Origin: Desulfobaccales bacterium
GTDB lineage: Bacteria; Desulfobacterota; Desulfobaccia; Desulfobaccales; 0-14-0-80-60-11
Length of the DNA: 64,000 nt
Assembly (NCBI GenBank): GCA_041648175.1
Contig: JBAZPO010000002.1
Coordinates: 186,001 to 250,000, forward strand
Reading direction: 5' to 3'
The number at the start of each line of letters is the position of its first letter. The stretch's first letter is position 1. Positions 1-7,912 of the stretch are shown in pieces. The notes below the pieces were generated by a model. The model did not search any database. It was not told where the DNA came from and saw only the letters and a program-made list of their open reading frames with translations. Made by a program: the position numbers and the translations under genes.

Positions 1-1
1 G

Positions 2-469
2 AAGGTGCAGAATCCGGTGGCCGAATATGGGGAGCTCTTGGGTCGCTTGCGGGAGCGGGGCATCTTCTATTCCCTGAACTTCATGTTTGGTCTGGACGGA
101 GACCACAAAGAGTTATTCGACGAGACTCTGGCCTTTTTGGATAAGGTCAAGGCGCCCATGGCCTTTTTCAATGTGGCGACCCCGCGGCGGGGCACTCCCA
201 TGTGGGATCAGCTCAATCAAGAAGGCCGGGTTCACAACCCCGATGCGGAAAAGTATTTGGGGATGGTCTGCAACTTCTTCCCCAGACACATGACTCCTGA
301 TGAGTGCGAAGCCGGGGTCTGGCGGTGCTTTCAGCAATTTTATTCCTTTTCCTCCATCTGCCGCCGCTTGCTCATGCCGCCGACCCGGTATATCTTTCAG
401 GGGTTGCCCAGTAACCTCTTTTTCCATTGGTCGGCAATGCGTAAGATAGATCCGGTGGATTTTTATTAG
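2..469 (+). CDS. Radical SAM protein, C-terminal part (cut by window edge)
   Basis: The frame is open from the first bases, so the gene starts outside the window and only about 155 residues are seen. The segment resembles the end of the barrel and the C-terminal tail of B12-binding-domain radical SAM proteins: a strand ending FMFGLDGD, a helix rich in acidic residues, then TPRRGTPMWDQL, which matches the usual T-P-x-x-G-T-P motif, followed by a helical tail ending in DPVDFY. The CxxxCxxC cluster motif would lie upstream and cannot be checked. Substrate unknown. It is followed by repeat DNA and a convergent gene, so it probably ends its transcription unit. Confidence 0.7.
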   Translation, partial: KVQNPVAEYGELLGRLRERGIFYSLNFMFGLDGDHKELFDETLAFLDKVKAPMAFFNVATPRRGTPMWDQLNQEGRVHNPDAEKYLGMVCNFFPRHMTPDECEAGVWRCFQQFYSFSSICRRLLMPPTRYIFQGLPSNLFFHWSAMRKIDPVDFY

Positions 470-524
470 AAGTCATTTCAAAACCGATTTTGGGTTCACC
501 TTGAGATGACTTGAAGAAGAAATA

Positions 525-612
525 ATCACCCTCCTTTGGAAAAGAGGGCAGAGGGATTTATATAACATCTTGAAATCCCCCTAAATCCCCCTTTTTCAAA
601 GGGGGACTTAAA
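525..612. repeat. Palindromic CCCCCTTT...AAAGGGGG repeat
   Basis: Two adjacent imperfect inverted repeats, the second being CCCCCTTTTTCAAAGGGGG at 587-605, preceded by a second AATCCCCC block. Related copies lie near 16252-16340, 34391-34437, 40383-40421 and 59784-59868, always between genes. It could act as a bidirectional terminator for the converging genes on either side. Confidence 0.7.
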
Positions 613-688
613 AACCAAGGCGAATAAATTGTTTCCCGATGAGAAAGAAACCTAACCTTTTAGACAGGTGTTGAACAAGGTTATAAGG

Positions 689-1342
689 CTAGCGATTAAG
701 GGCAGGAAAGGCGGCCAGTAGACCACCAAGGACGAATTGCACCGCCAGGGCTGCCATGATCAACCCCATGAGCCGGGTGAGCAGGCGGATGCCGGTTTCC
801 TTCAGGCAGTTCAGGAGGAACTGGGCAAAATGGAAGAAGATATAGGTCAATAACAAGACAATGAGCAGGGAAAGCACGATGAGGCCATCCTCCAGGTAGC
901 TTTTAGAGCGGCTGGCCAGGACCAGTACGGTGGAGATAGCCCCGGGACCGCTGAGCAGCGGGACAGCCAGGGGGACCAGGGCCACTCCCCGGTAGTCCGC
1001 GGCATCCAGGCTGGAAGAGGTATCGAAACGGTTGAAGTGACCGTGTCCTTCCAGCATTTCAATGGCGATGCGAAAGAGGATGAGGCCGCCGGCGATTTGA
1101 AAGGCCGGGATCGTGATACCGAGATAGTTCAGGATAAGGCGTCCTACCAAGACGATCAGGGTTAAGATAAGGAAAGCATAAAGGCAGGCTTGCCAGGCCA
1201 GGCGCCGGGCGGCAATGGGGGAATAGGCTGCCGACAAGGCCAGGAAGGGAAAAATGTTGCCCGGCGGGTCGATGATGATAAACAGGGAAATCAGGCTGGT
1301 AATGAGAAAGGACCCTGCCGGACCTATGAAATCAAGTTCCAT
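689..1342 (-). CDS. MarC family integral membrane protein
   Basis: A 217-residue hydrophobic protein with about six membrane segments. The N-terminal IDPPGNIFPFL and the later VPLLSGPGAISTVL are the two signature stretches of the MarC/UPF0056 family of inner-membrane proteins, whose transported substrate is not established. The ATG at 1342 is preferred over an in-frame start 14 codons upstream because family members begin just before the first membrane helix and a GAGG sits upstream. It is divergent from the HcyBio gene with only 34 bases between start codons, so any promoters must overlap coding sequence or each other. Confidence 0.85.
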   Translation of the reverse strand: MELDFIGPAGSFLITSLISLFIIIDPPGNIFPFLALSAAYSPIAARRLAWQACLYAFLILTLIVLVGRLILNYLGITIPAFQIAGGLILFRIAIEMLEGHGHFNRFDTSSSLDAADYRGVALVPLAVPLLSGPGAISTVLVLASRSKSYLEDGLIVLSLLIVLLLTYIFFHFAQFLLNCLKETGIRLLTRLMGLIMAALAVQFVLGGLLAAFPALNR

Positions 1343-1376
1343 AATACGAGATTGCCTCGCCGTAGAAGGGTAAATT

Positions 1377-2585
1377 ATGACCAACTATCAGGTGAACAAA
1401 ACCTACCAGGAAATTAATGATAAAATTAAGCGGGGTCAAGCGGTGGTGGTCACCGCTGAAGAGATTATTGACATTGTCCGGCGCAAAGGCGAGGTAGAAG
1501 CGGCCCGGACTGTGGATGTCGTGACCACCGGGACCTTTTCTCCCATGTGCTCCTCGGGCGCATTCATCAATTTTGGCCATTCCAAGCCCCCCATCAAGGC
1601 TTCCCAGGTATGGCTCAATAATGTGCCGGCCTATGCGGGCATCGCCGCGGTGGATATTTATATCGGCGCCACCGAACCGTGCGTGGAAGATCCCCTCAAT
1701 AAAGTCTACCCGGGGGAGTTCAAGTACGGCGGCGGTCACGTCATTCATGATCTGGTGGCCGGCCAGACCGTATATCTGCGAGCGGAAGCCTATGGCACCG
1801 ACTGCTACCCCAACAAACACCTGGAGAAGGAAATCACCCTGGAGCAGTTGACCAATGCCATTTTGTGCAACCCGCGCAACTGCTACCAGAATTACAACGT
1901 GGCGGTGAACCTCTCCAACCGGACCATCTATACTTACATGGGGGCGCTCCGGCCCCACGCCGGCAATGCCAATTATTGCACTGCGGGGGAACTCAGCCCC
2001 TTGTTCAATGATCCCTATTATCGCACTGTGGGGATCGGTACTCGCATCTTCCTGGGAGGAGGGGTGGGCTATGTGGCCTTCCCCGGCACCCAGCACAACC
2101 CGAAAAAGCCCCGGGCGGAAAACGGGGTGCCGCTGGGACCGGCCGGAACCCTGATGCTGGTGGGCAATATGAAGCGGATGGACCCTCGCTATCTGGTGGG
2201 GGTGAGCTTTCTGGGGTACGGTTGCTCCCTGGCGGTGGGGGTGGGGATCCCAATCCCCTTGTTGAATGAGGAAATGGCCCACTTCTGCGGGGTCAGCGAC
2301 GCCGAACTCATGGCTCCCATCGTCGATTACGGCGGCGATTATCCTGCGGGCAAGAGCAATATCTTAGGGCAGGTGAGTTATGCCCAACTCAAGCTCGGCA
2401 CCCTCACTCTGGGGGGCAAAGAGATACCTACGGTGCCCCTGTCCAGCACGGTACGGGCCCGGGAGATCGCCCGGCACCTGAAGCAGTGGATCGAATCCGG
2501 CCGGTTCCTTCTGGGGGAGCCGGTGGAGCCGCTGCCGTTAAATGATGAGATTCACGATCTCAGCACCGCCAGCCACGATAGCTAA
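1377..2585 (+). CDS. HcyBio (DUF39) protein, probable L-aspartate semialdehyde sulfurtransferase
   Basis: A 402-residue protein that matches the homocysteine biosynthesis family named for Methanosarcina MA1821, in which sulfide is incorporated into aspartate semialdehyde to give homocysteine. The visible family signature includes TTGTFSPMCSSGAF with Cys58, GATEPCVEDP with Cys102 and GTDCYPNKH with Cys143; Cys58 and Cys143 probably correspond to the conserved functional cysteines. No CBS or ferredoxin/NIL domain is attached, and no separate NIL-ferredoxin gene (the usual partner) lies in the window. An AGAAGGG ribosome site precedes the ATG. Downstream come two PP-loop sulfur-transfer proteins, which suggests a shared sulfur relay. 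Confidence 0.85.
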   Translation: MTNYQVNKTYQEINDKIKRGQAVVVTAEEIIDIVRRKGEVEAARTVDVVTTGTFSPMCSSGAFINFGHSKPPIKASQVWLNNVPAYAGIAAVDIYIGATEPCVEDPLNKVYPGEFKYGGGHVIHDLVAGQTVYLRAEAYGTDCYPNKHLEKEITLEQLTNAILCNPRNCYQNYNVAVNLSNRTIYTYMGALRPHAGNANYCTAGELSPLFNDPYYRTVGIGTRIFLGGGVGYVAFPGTQHNPKKPRAENGVPLGPAGTLMLVGNMKRMDPRYLVGVSFLGYGCSLAVGVGIPIPLLNEEMAHFCGVSDAELMAPIVDYGGDYPAGKSNILGQVSYAQLKLGTLTLGGKEIPTVPLSSTVRAREIARHLKQWIESGRFLLGEPVEPLPLNDEIHDLSTASHDS

Positions 2586-2771
2586 AGCAAAGTGGCCAGT
2601 GGTCAGTGGTCAGAACTATTTTGACGTCATAGATAGTGGTTTGAATTGAGATTTCAGTCCCCCTCATTCTTAGAAGCCCGAGTCCTCCCCCATTCCACCC
2701 GCTTGCGGGGGGAGAGGGTTGGGGAGAGGGGGGCATATCAATGCCTGCCGAACAATGACCACTGGAAAGCA

Positions 2772-3515
2772 TTGGATAGTTATCTCCGGCGCCACCATAG
2801 GGCAGCCGTGCTGTTCTCCGGGGGGCTGGATTCCAGTTTCTTGCTGGCGGCCGCGGCAAAGGTGTTGGGACCGGGGGTAACGGCCATTACCTTTACCGGA
2901 CCCCACACCGCGCCGGGCGAGCTGGCTGCGGCGTGGGCACTGGCTCGACGGCTTAACGTGCGCCAGATGGTGCGGGCCTTTGATCCCCTGAGCCTCCCGG
3001 AATTCCGGAACAATACCCTGAAGCGGTGCTATGCCTGCAAGCAGGCCATCATCACTCAGGCCTGGGAGATAGCGACCGCCTGTGGTATTCCGGTTTTGTG
3101 GGACGGCACCAACCTGGATGACCTGGCCGATTTCCGTCCGGGTATGAAGGCCCTTAAGGAGCAGGGGGTAGAAAGTCCGCTGCTGTTGGCGGGTCTGGGT
3201 AAGACGGCCATCCGCACCCTGAGCCGGGATCTAGGCATAGACGGCAGCCGGCCTTCCCAGAGTTGCCTGGCAACTCGCTTTCCCTATGACACGGAGTTAA
3301 CCGGAAATGACCTGGCCCGAGTGGGCCGGGGAGAGGCTTGGCTTAAGCGCCGAGGCTTTTCCCGGGTGCGCCTTCGGGTGCGGGGAGACCTGGCTATCCT
3401 GGTGTTGGCCCGGGAAGAGTGGGCGGCTTTTCTGGACCCGAAGGTGCACCGTGCCTTCACCGCCTTCATCGTAAGCCTGGGCTTTAGCGAACTCTCTTTG
3501 GATGGACCCGGCTGA
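2772..3515 (+). CDS. larE: LarE-like ATP-dependent sulfur transferase
   Basis: LarE proteins adenylate the nickel-pincer cofactor precursor and insert sulfur. The PP-loop SGGLDS is at residues 16-21, RCYACK gives Cys86 and Cys89, and SCLATRFPY gives Cys165, the position of the sulfur-donating cysteine in sacrificial LarE. Three cysteines in this arrangement also occur in LarE forms that bind an iron-sulfur cluster, so this one may be catalytic. The start is uncertain: the frame is open back to a TTG at 2646, but that part is translated from a G-rich intergenic repeat, so the TTG at 2772 is preferred. No larB or larC is present, so the real substrate may not be the nickel cofactor. Confidence 0.75.
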   Translation: MDSYLRRHHRAAVLFSGGLDSSFLLAAAAKVLGPGVTAITFTGPHTAPGELAAAWALARRLNVRQMVRAFDPLSLPEFRNNTLKRCYACKQAIITQAWEIATACGIPVLWDGTNLDDLADFRPGMKALKEQGVESPLLLAGLGKTAIRTLSRDLGIDGSRPSQSCLATRFPYDTELTGNDLARVGRGEAWLKRRGFSRVRLRVRGDLAILVLAREEWAAFLDPKVHRAFTAFIVSLGFSELSLDGPG

Positions 3516-3548
3516 AAGTTTGCATAAAATGACTATGAAGATTCAACA

Positions 3549-4538
3549 ATGACCAGGATTATCAGGGCTCTCGGGCTCTTTTCCGGGGGACTGGACAGCA
3601 TGCTGGCCGCGGCGGTTTTGCGCGCCCAGGGGATAGAGGTCAACCTCATCTGCCTGGTGACGCCGTTTTTCGGGGCCGAGCGGGCCCGGGAGTCCGCCGG
3701 GCACCTGGGCCTCCCCTTAAGGGAGGTGGATATCACCGACAAATATCTGCCGCTCATCTATGATCCACCCCACGGCTGGGGCCGGGGGCACAACCCCTGC
3801 ATCGACTGCCATATCCTCATGCTCCGGGAGGCCGGTAACTTGCTGGCCGCCGAGGGGTTTGACCTGCTCTTTACCGGGGAAGTCCTGGGGCAGAGGCCCA
3901 TGAGCCAGAACCGGGGCTCCTTGAATCTCATCGCCAAGGAATCGGGGTTTGTCGACGTGCTGTTGAGACCCTTGAGCGCCAAATCTCTTAAAACGACGCG
4001 GCCCGAGTTACTGGGCTGGGTGGACCGGGAAAGGTTGCTCAATCTGAGCGGCCGGGGGCGCAAACGCCAGATCGCGTTGGCCTCCGAATTCGGCATCACC
4101 CGGTATCCCGCGCCGGCGGGGGGGTGTCTGTTAACTGATCCCGGTTATGCGGTTCGCCTCAAGGAGCTGCTGCGTCACCACCAGGAGGTCCCCGCGCCCC
4201 GGCGGGAGTTGGAAATGCTCAAGTATGGGCGGCAATTTCGCCTGCCGGGTGGCGCCAAAGCGGTGGTGGGCCGCACCGAGCAGGAGAATGAGGCGCTTTT
4301 GGGTCTGAAAGCCCCGGAAGATTTCGTGGTGAAGGTGGATAAAATCCCCGGCCCGGTGGTATTGGTTTGCGGGGTTCAAGCGAGTGAAGACTTGGAGGTA
4401 GCAGCAGGGCTGGCCGCGGCTTACAGCGACGCCTCGCCGGGAACGCCGGTAAAGGTAAACGCCATAAACGGCGGTCAGGAGCGGGTGTTCCAGATTGCCA
4501 CCCCGGAGAAAGACCGCTTTAAAACCTGGTTGGTGTGA
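3549..4538 (+). CDS. ThiI/MnmA-like PP-loop protein with C-terminal NFACT-R-like domain
   Basis: A 329-residue protein, likely an RNA thiolation enzyme. The N-terminal PP-loop is SGGLDS at residues 12-17. CIDC (Cys84, Cys87) and PAPAGGCLLTDP (Cys193) give a CxxC-plus-Cys layout similar to the upstream LarE-like protein. Residues from about 229 (QFRLPGGAKAVVGR, then ENEALL and GPVVLV) look like the NFACT-R/DUF814 domain, which is thought to bind RNA. Such fusions are often annotated as tRNA 4-thiouridine synthase, but the THUMP domain of true ThiI is missing. The gene follows larE by 33 bases. Exact modification and target are not known. Confidence 0.75.
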   Translation: MTRIIRALGLFSGGLDSMLAAAVLRAQGIEVNLICLVTPFFGAERARESAGHLGLPLREVDITDKYLPLIYDPPHGWGRGHNPCIDCHILMLREAGNLLAAEGFDLLFTGEVLGQRPMSQNRGSLNLIAKESGFVDVLLRPLSAKSLKTTRPELLGWVDRERLLNLSGRGRKRQIALASEFGITRYPAPAGGCLLTDPGYAVRLKELLRHHQEVPAPRRELEMLKYGRQFRLPGGAKAVVGRTEQENEALLGLKAPEDFVVKVDKIPGPVVLVCGVQASEDLEVAAGLAAAYSDASPGTPVKVNAINGGQERVFQIATPEKDRFKTWLV

Positions 4539-4549
4539 TCAGGTTTAGT

Positions 4550-4765
4550 TCAAGCAGGCACGGGCTGATAAAAGGCCACGCCGCCGTCCCGCCAACTCAG
4601 GGCGTAACGCATCCCTTCGACGTTAATATTTCTCATCACCATCAAGAGAACCCGTTCCACCAGCCGTCCATGGAAGGGATGGGGGAGAACTGCGGTGATC
4701 AAGTCCGACGCGCCTATAAAATATTCCTCAGCAACTTCTAAATCCTGACCAGACTCGGTTAACAT
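4550..4765 (-). CDS. Small uncharacterised protein
   Basis: A 71-residue frame that converges with the PP-loop gene. The ATG at 4765 follows AAGGA by seven bases, a good ribosome site, and is preferred to the GTG five codons upstream. The composition looks like real protein: an acidic N-terminus (ESGQDLEVAEEYF), a hydrophobic middle with VERVLLMVMRNI and a basic-aromatic end. No family was recognised. There are no cysteines and no signal peptide. Coding status is moderately supported. Confidence 0.5.
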   Translation of the reverse strand: MLTESGQDLEVAEEYFIGASDLITAVLPHPFHGRLVERVLLMVMRNINVEGMRYALSWRDGGVAFYQPVPA

Positions 4766-4945
4766 CGGGTTGTCCTTCACAGCAAATTCCCCTGGCGGGG
4801 AATGCCATTTTTTCCTTAATTATATCAAAGATTATGATAATCGGCCATAGGGGCTTATGCCCGAGAGCCCACGGTGTTTTTCGTCGGACCGGTTTGGGAA
4901 GGGTCTGGCGCAGGCGGAGATACACCTCGATATCCGCCGTATTGA

Positions 4946-4973
4946 GGGATAGGGAGGGGAGGGGAGGGGGGAG
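4946..4973 (+). other. G-run tract with G-quadruplex potential
   Basis: Five consecutive G-runs of three to six bases, separated by one to three bases, on the plus strand just past the mpl stop codon (mpl is on the other strand). Such spacing meets the usual pattern for a four-stranded G structure in DNA; on the mpl transcript it would read as a C-rich tract. Confidence 0.5.
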
Positions 4974-5009
4974 GAAGCAAAGGCGGGTGTCCTTCTTCCT
5001 CCCCAAAGT

Positions 5010-6437
5010 CTAAAGGTTTTTTCCGCCTAAGGCCTCGCAGAGACGGCGCACCAGGTGGTTGAAATCGCCGTTGGACATTATCAGGACCAGGTCGCCGGCG
5101 CGCCGGTGTTGGAGCAGGCCCGTAAGGAGCTGGTCGGTGTCCGGAAAATAGAAGGCTTCCTGGCCACTGGCCTTGAGGTCGGCCACGAGTTGCCGGGAAG
5201 AAAATTGTTCTTCCGGCTCCACTTTCCACAGGTCCGGAGGCTCCCGCACCAAGATGAGGTCAGCGTCTTTAAAGGCGGCGGCGTAAGGCTCCTGGAAGAT
5301 TTTACGCCGGGAGGTGTTGGTGCGGGGCTCAAATGCGGCCACCAGGCGCCGCGTTGGGTAGGCCTGTCGCACCGCAGCCAGGGTTACTCCCACCGCGGTG
5401 GGGTGGTGAGCAAAGTCTTCCATGACCAAGATTCCGTCAAACTCTCCGACGACCTCCTGGCGTTTCTTGATCCCCTGAAACCCTGGCAAGACCTCTTTTA
5501 AGGCCAGGGGCTCAGCTCCCACTTCGGCGAGCACCGCCAGCGCGGCCAGGGCGTTTAAGACGTTGTGTTCTCCCACCATGGGCAGGAAAAACTTCCCCCA
5601 CCGCGTTCCCTCTTTCAGGACCGTGAAGTTCATGCCGCCTTGGGCCGGGTGAATTGCCGTGGCCTGCCAGGCGACGTCGCTGTTCATACCATAATAGGAG
5701 ATGGGGGCGTGGTTGCGCCCGCACACTTCCCGCACCAGGGGGGCGTCCCCCCAGGCCAGGACTCGCCCGCCGGCCGGCACCGTACCCAGGAAAGTCTCAA
5801 AGGCCTGGATGATGCGGGTCAGGTCCGGGTAGATGTCGGCGTGGTCGTATTCGATGGAGGTGAGCACCCCGGCCCGGGGGGTAAAGTGGACGAACTTGGG
5901 GCGCTTGTCGAAAAACGCGGTGTCGTATTCATCGCCTTCCATGACCACAAAGCGCCCGCGGCCGACCCGGTAATTGGCCTGGAAATTCTTGGCGATGCCT
6001 CCCACCATGAAGCCGGGGTCCAGCCCAAGGGCAAAGAGCAGCCAGGCGATGAGCGCGGTGGTGGTGGTCTTGCCGTGGGTCCCGGCCACCACGAGGGACT
6101 GCCGGTCACCCACCAGGAAGCGGTTCAAGGCCTCCGGCAAGGAGAGGTGGGGGAGGTTGTGAGCCAGCACCGCCTGGGCTTCGGGGTTCTCCCGGCGGAT
6201 GACGTTGCCCACCACCACCAGGTCGGGAGCCGGCGTCAGGTTTTCGGGGCGGTAACCGTTTTGGATGGGAATCCCCAGGCCTTCAAGCAAGGTGCTCATG
6301 GGCGGGTAGACGTGTTCATCGGAGCCGGTGACGTGGTGGCCCTGCTCTTTTAAAATACCGGCCAGGGCCGCCATGCCGGTGCCGCAGATGCCGAGAAGGT
6401 GGATGTGCATTGTTGGTTTTGTTGGCATTTTAGACAT
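5010..6437 (-). CDS. mpl: UDP-N-acetylmuramate:L-Ala-gamma-D-Glu-meso-DAP ligase
   Basis: Mpl attaches recycled murein tripeptide to UDP-MurNAc in peptidoglycan recycling in the cytoplasm. The 475-residue protein has the Mur ligase layout: an N-terminal Rossmann-like GICGTGM at 16-22, the ATP loop GTHGKTTTT at 119-127, the central MEGDEYDTAFFDKRPKF stretch characteristic of Mpl rather than MurC, and later FAHHPTAVGVTLAAVR and FEPRTNTSRR. The ATG at 6437 is one of three close candidates; codon 10 (MHIHLLG) at 6410 fits the family equally well. It lies 62 bases behind the serine hydrolase gene, probably in one operon with it. Confidence 0.92.
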   Translation of the reverse strand: MSKMPTKPTMHIHLLGICGTGMAALAGILKEQGHHVTGSDEHVYPPMSTLLEGLGIPIQNGYRPENLTPAPDLVVVGNVIRRENPEAQAVLAHNLPHLSLPEALNRFLVGDRQSLVVAGTHGKTTTTALIAWLLFALGLDPGFMVGGIAKNFQANYRVGRGRFVVMEGDEYDTAFFDKRPKFVHFTPRAGVLTSIEYDHADIYPDLTRIIQAFETFLGTVPAGGRVLAWGDAPLVREVCGRNHAPISYYGMNSDVAWQATAIHPAQGGMNFTVLKEGTRWGKFFLPMVGEHNVLNALAALAVLAEVGAEPLALKEVLPGFQGIKKRQEVVGEFDGILVMEDFAHHPTAVGVTLAAVRQAYPTRRLVAAFEPRTNTSRRKIFQEPYAAAFKDADLILVREPPDLWKVEPEEQFSSRQLVADLKASGQEAFYFPDTDQLLTGLLQHRRAGDLVLIMSNGDFNHLVRRLCEALGGKNL

Positions 6438-6499
6438 ATTATGACTGAAGAGGTATTTTCGCTTATGGAATACTCAAAAGTACGGCGTCCGCACAGCCG

Positions 6500-7606
6500 C
6501 TAAGACTGGTGGAACCCTAAAGCCCGGGACGCGGCCTCATGGAATCGGGGCCGGAAGGCCTGAATTTTGGTCTTGTCGTCCCGGCCCAGGTGCACCCGGT
6601 TCGTCAGTAAGACTACCATTTGGCCGGTCTCAAGGTCCAGCCAAAAAGAGGTGCCGGTGAAGCCCAGGTGGCCGACGCTGTTGGCAGAAAAATAACGCCC
6701 GGCGGCGCGTCGGGCCGGGTCCCCGCTGGGGGTATCGAAGCCATAGGCCCGGTCAGCGCCGGTAGGGACCGTGAGGAAGCGTTTGACCACCGCTGGAGTT
6801 AGCGGTCCGACTTCTTCGCCGCTATAGGTCTGGTAGAGGCAGGCTGCGAGATCGAAGACCTCCTGCCCGGTACCGAACAGACCGGCATGTCCCGCCACGC
6901 CGCCCGCGGCCCAGGCGTTTTCGTCGTGAACTTCGCCTGCGTCGGGGCGTCCCGGGATGAGGCCCGGCTCCGCGGCCGCAAACCTGAGAGCTGTGCTCCC
7001 CGGCTGCCGGCGCGGATTAAATCCTAACGTTAAAAGATCGAAAGGACGATAAATCTTGCAACGGCAAAACTGGTCCAGTTCCTGGCCGCTGACTTGCTCA
7101 ACTACCGCCTTCAGGAGCATGAAGCCCAGATCGCTATATTGCGTGACCGTGTCCGGGGCGTGTTCCAGAGGGGTGGCCGCGGCCAGGCGTTCCAGCAGGG
7201 CAGGGCGGGCCGAAGCGGGTGCAGCCAGCACCCCCGAATAGAAAGGGCGCCAGGCGGGCAGGCCGGAGCGGTGAGTAAGGAGGCTTCCCAGAGTGAGGCG
7301 ATGTTTGTCCGGCGGGAGCCAGTCATGGGGGAGGATTTTTCCCAAGGGGGTATCCAGGCTGATCATGCCCTGATCTACCAGTATCATTAATGCGAGAGTC
7401 GTGGCCAGGGGTTTGGTGAGGGAGGCCAGGTCGAAGACGGTATCCGGGGTTACGGCTGCGGCGTCGCGGTCTTTGGACAGGCGGCCCGCAGCGCCTTGCC
7501 ACAAGAGTTCCCCTTGAAGCCCCACCAGGGCCACCGCGGCGGTGTAGACCTGTTGGCTGACGCCGGCTTCCAACAACTGTTGTAAGTGAGCGTAGCGGTT
7601 AGACAA
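6500..7606 (-). CDS. Beta-lactamase/DD-peptidase-like serine hydrolase
   Basis: A 368-residue member of the class C beta-lactamase-related (AmpH/EstB) family. The SxxK motif is SLTK in FDLASLTKPLATT, and the second motif is YSD in QYSDLGFMLL, where YxN is more usual. HRSGLPAW and AAGGVAGHAGLF are typical of the family. No signal peptide is visible, so it may be cytosolic. The TTG start at 7606 is preceded by GAGG. Its location directly upstream of mpl and downstream of ddl suggests a role on muropeptides or D-Ala peptides, but substrate cannot be read from sequence. Confidence 0.85.
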   Translation of the reverse strand: MSNRYAHLQQLLEAGVSQQVYTAAVALVGLQGELLWQGAAGRLSKDRDAAAVTPDTVFDLASLTKPLATTLALMILVDQGMISLDTPLGKILPHDWLPPDKHRLTLGSLLTHRSGLPAWRPFYSGVLAAPASARPALLERLAAATPLEHAPDTVTQYSDLGFMLLKAVVEQVSGQELDQFCRCKIYRPFDLLTLGFNPRRQPGSTALRFAAAEPGLIPGRPDAGEVHDENAWAAGGVAGHAGLFGTGQEVFDLAACLYQTYSGEEVGPLTPAVVKRFLTVPTGADRAYGFDTPSGDPARRAAGRYFSANSVGHLGFTGTSFWLDLETGQMVVLLTNRVHLGRDDKTKIQAFRPRFHEAASRALGFHQS

Positions 7607-7912
7607 AGGAAGGCCTCGGTGTAAGTCTGGGAAAGGGCCGGAGGAAACCCTTACGAAAAATTCTCCCGCCCTCTTTCAAACCCCAAATCCGCCCCCGGTA
7701 ATACCGAGTTGCGTTCAAAGGGCAAATTTTGATAAGCGCAAGGTCTGGCCTACGCCTGCACAGGCGAGACGCCTGTGCCACCATTTGAATGCGCATTGGT
7801 ATAAGGGGTTGGGGGAGAGGGTTTGGGAGAGTTTTTTATAGTTTTTCATAAGAGTAGTGGCCATCCGCCCTGGCCCCCTTTCCCAAAAAGTCATATCTGA
7901 CCATCCCCGCAA
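7607..7912. repeat. Gene-free stretch with a GCACAGGC/GCCTGTGC palindrome
   Basis: No gene is seen between ddl and the serine hydrolase. It holds the inverted repeat GCACAGGCGAGACGCCTGTGC at 7758-7778 followed by CACC, closely related to the element at 49803-49836, and pyrimidine- or purine-rich flanks like those of the CCCTCACCC repeat family. No promoter could be defined. Confidence 0.6.

Noticed and set aside
1332..2282. Long minus-strand open frame opposite the HcyBio gene
   Set aside because: Low-complexity, His/Gly/Arg-rich translation typical of the antisense of a GC-rich gene; the plus-strand frame has clear family motifs.
5565..6353. 262-codon plus-strand frame inside mpl
   Set aside because: Composition rich in Gly, His, Gln and Val without any motif; the mpl frame is certain.
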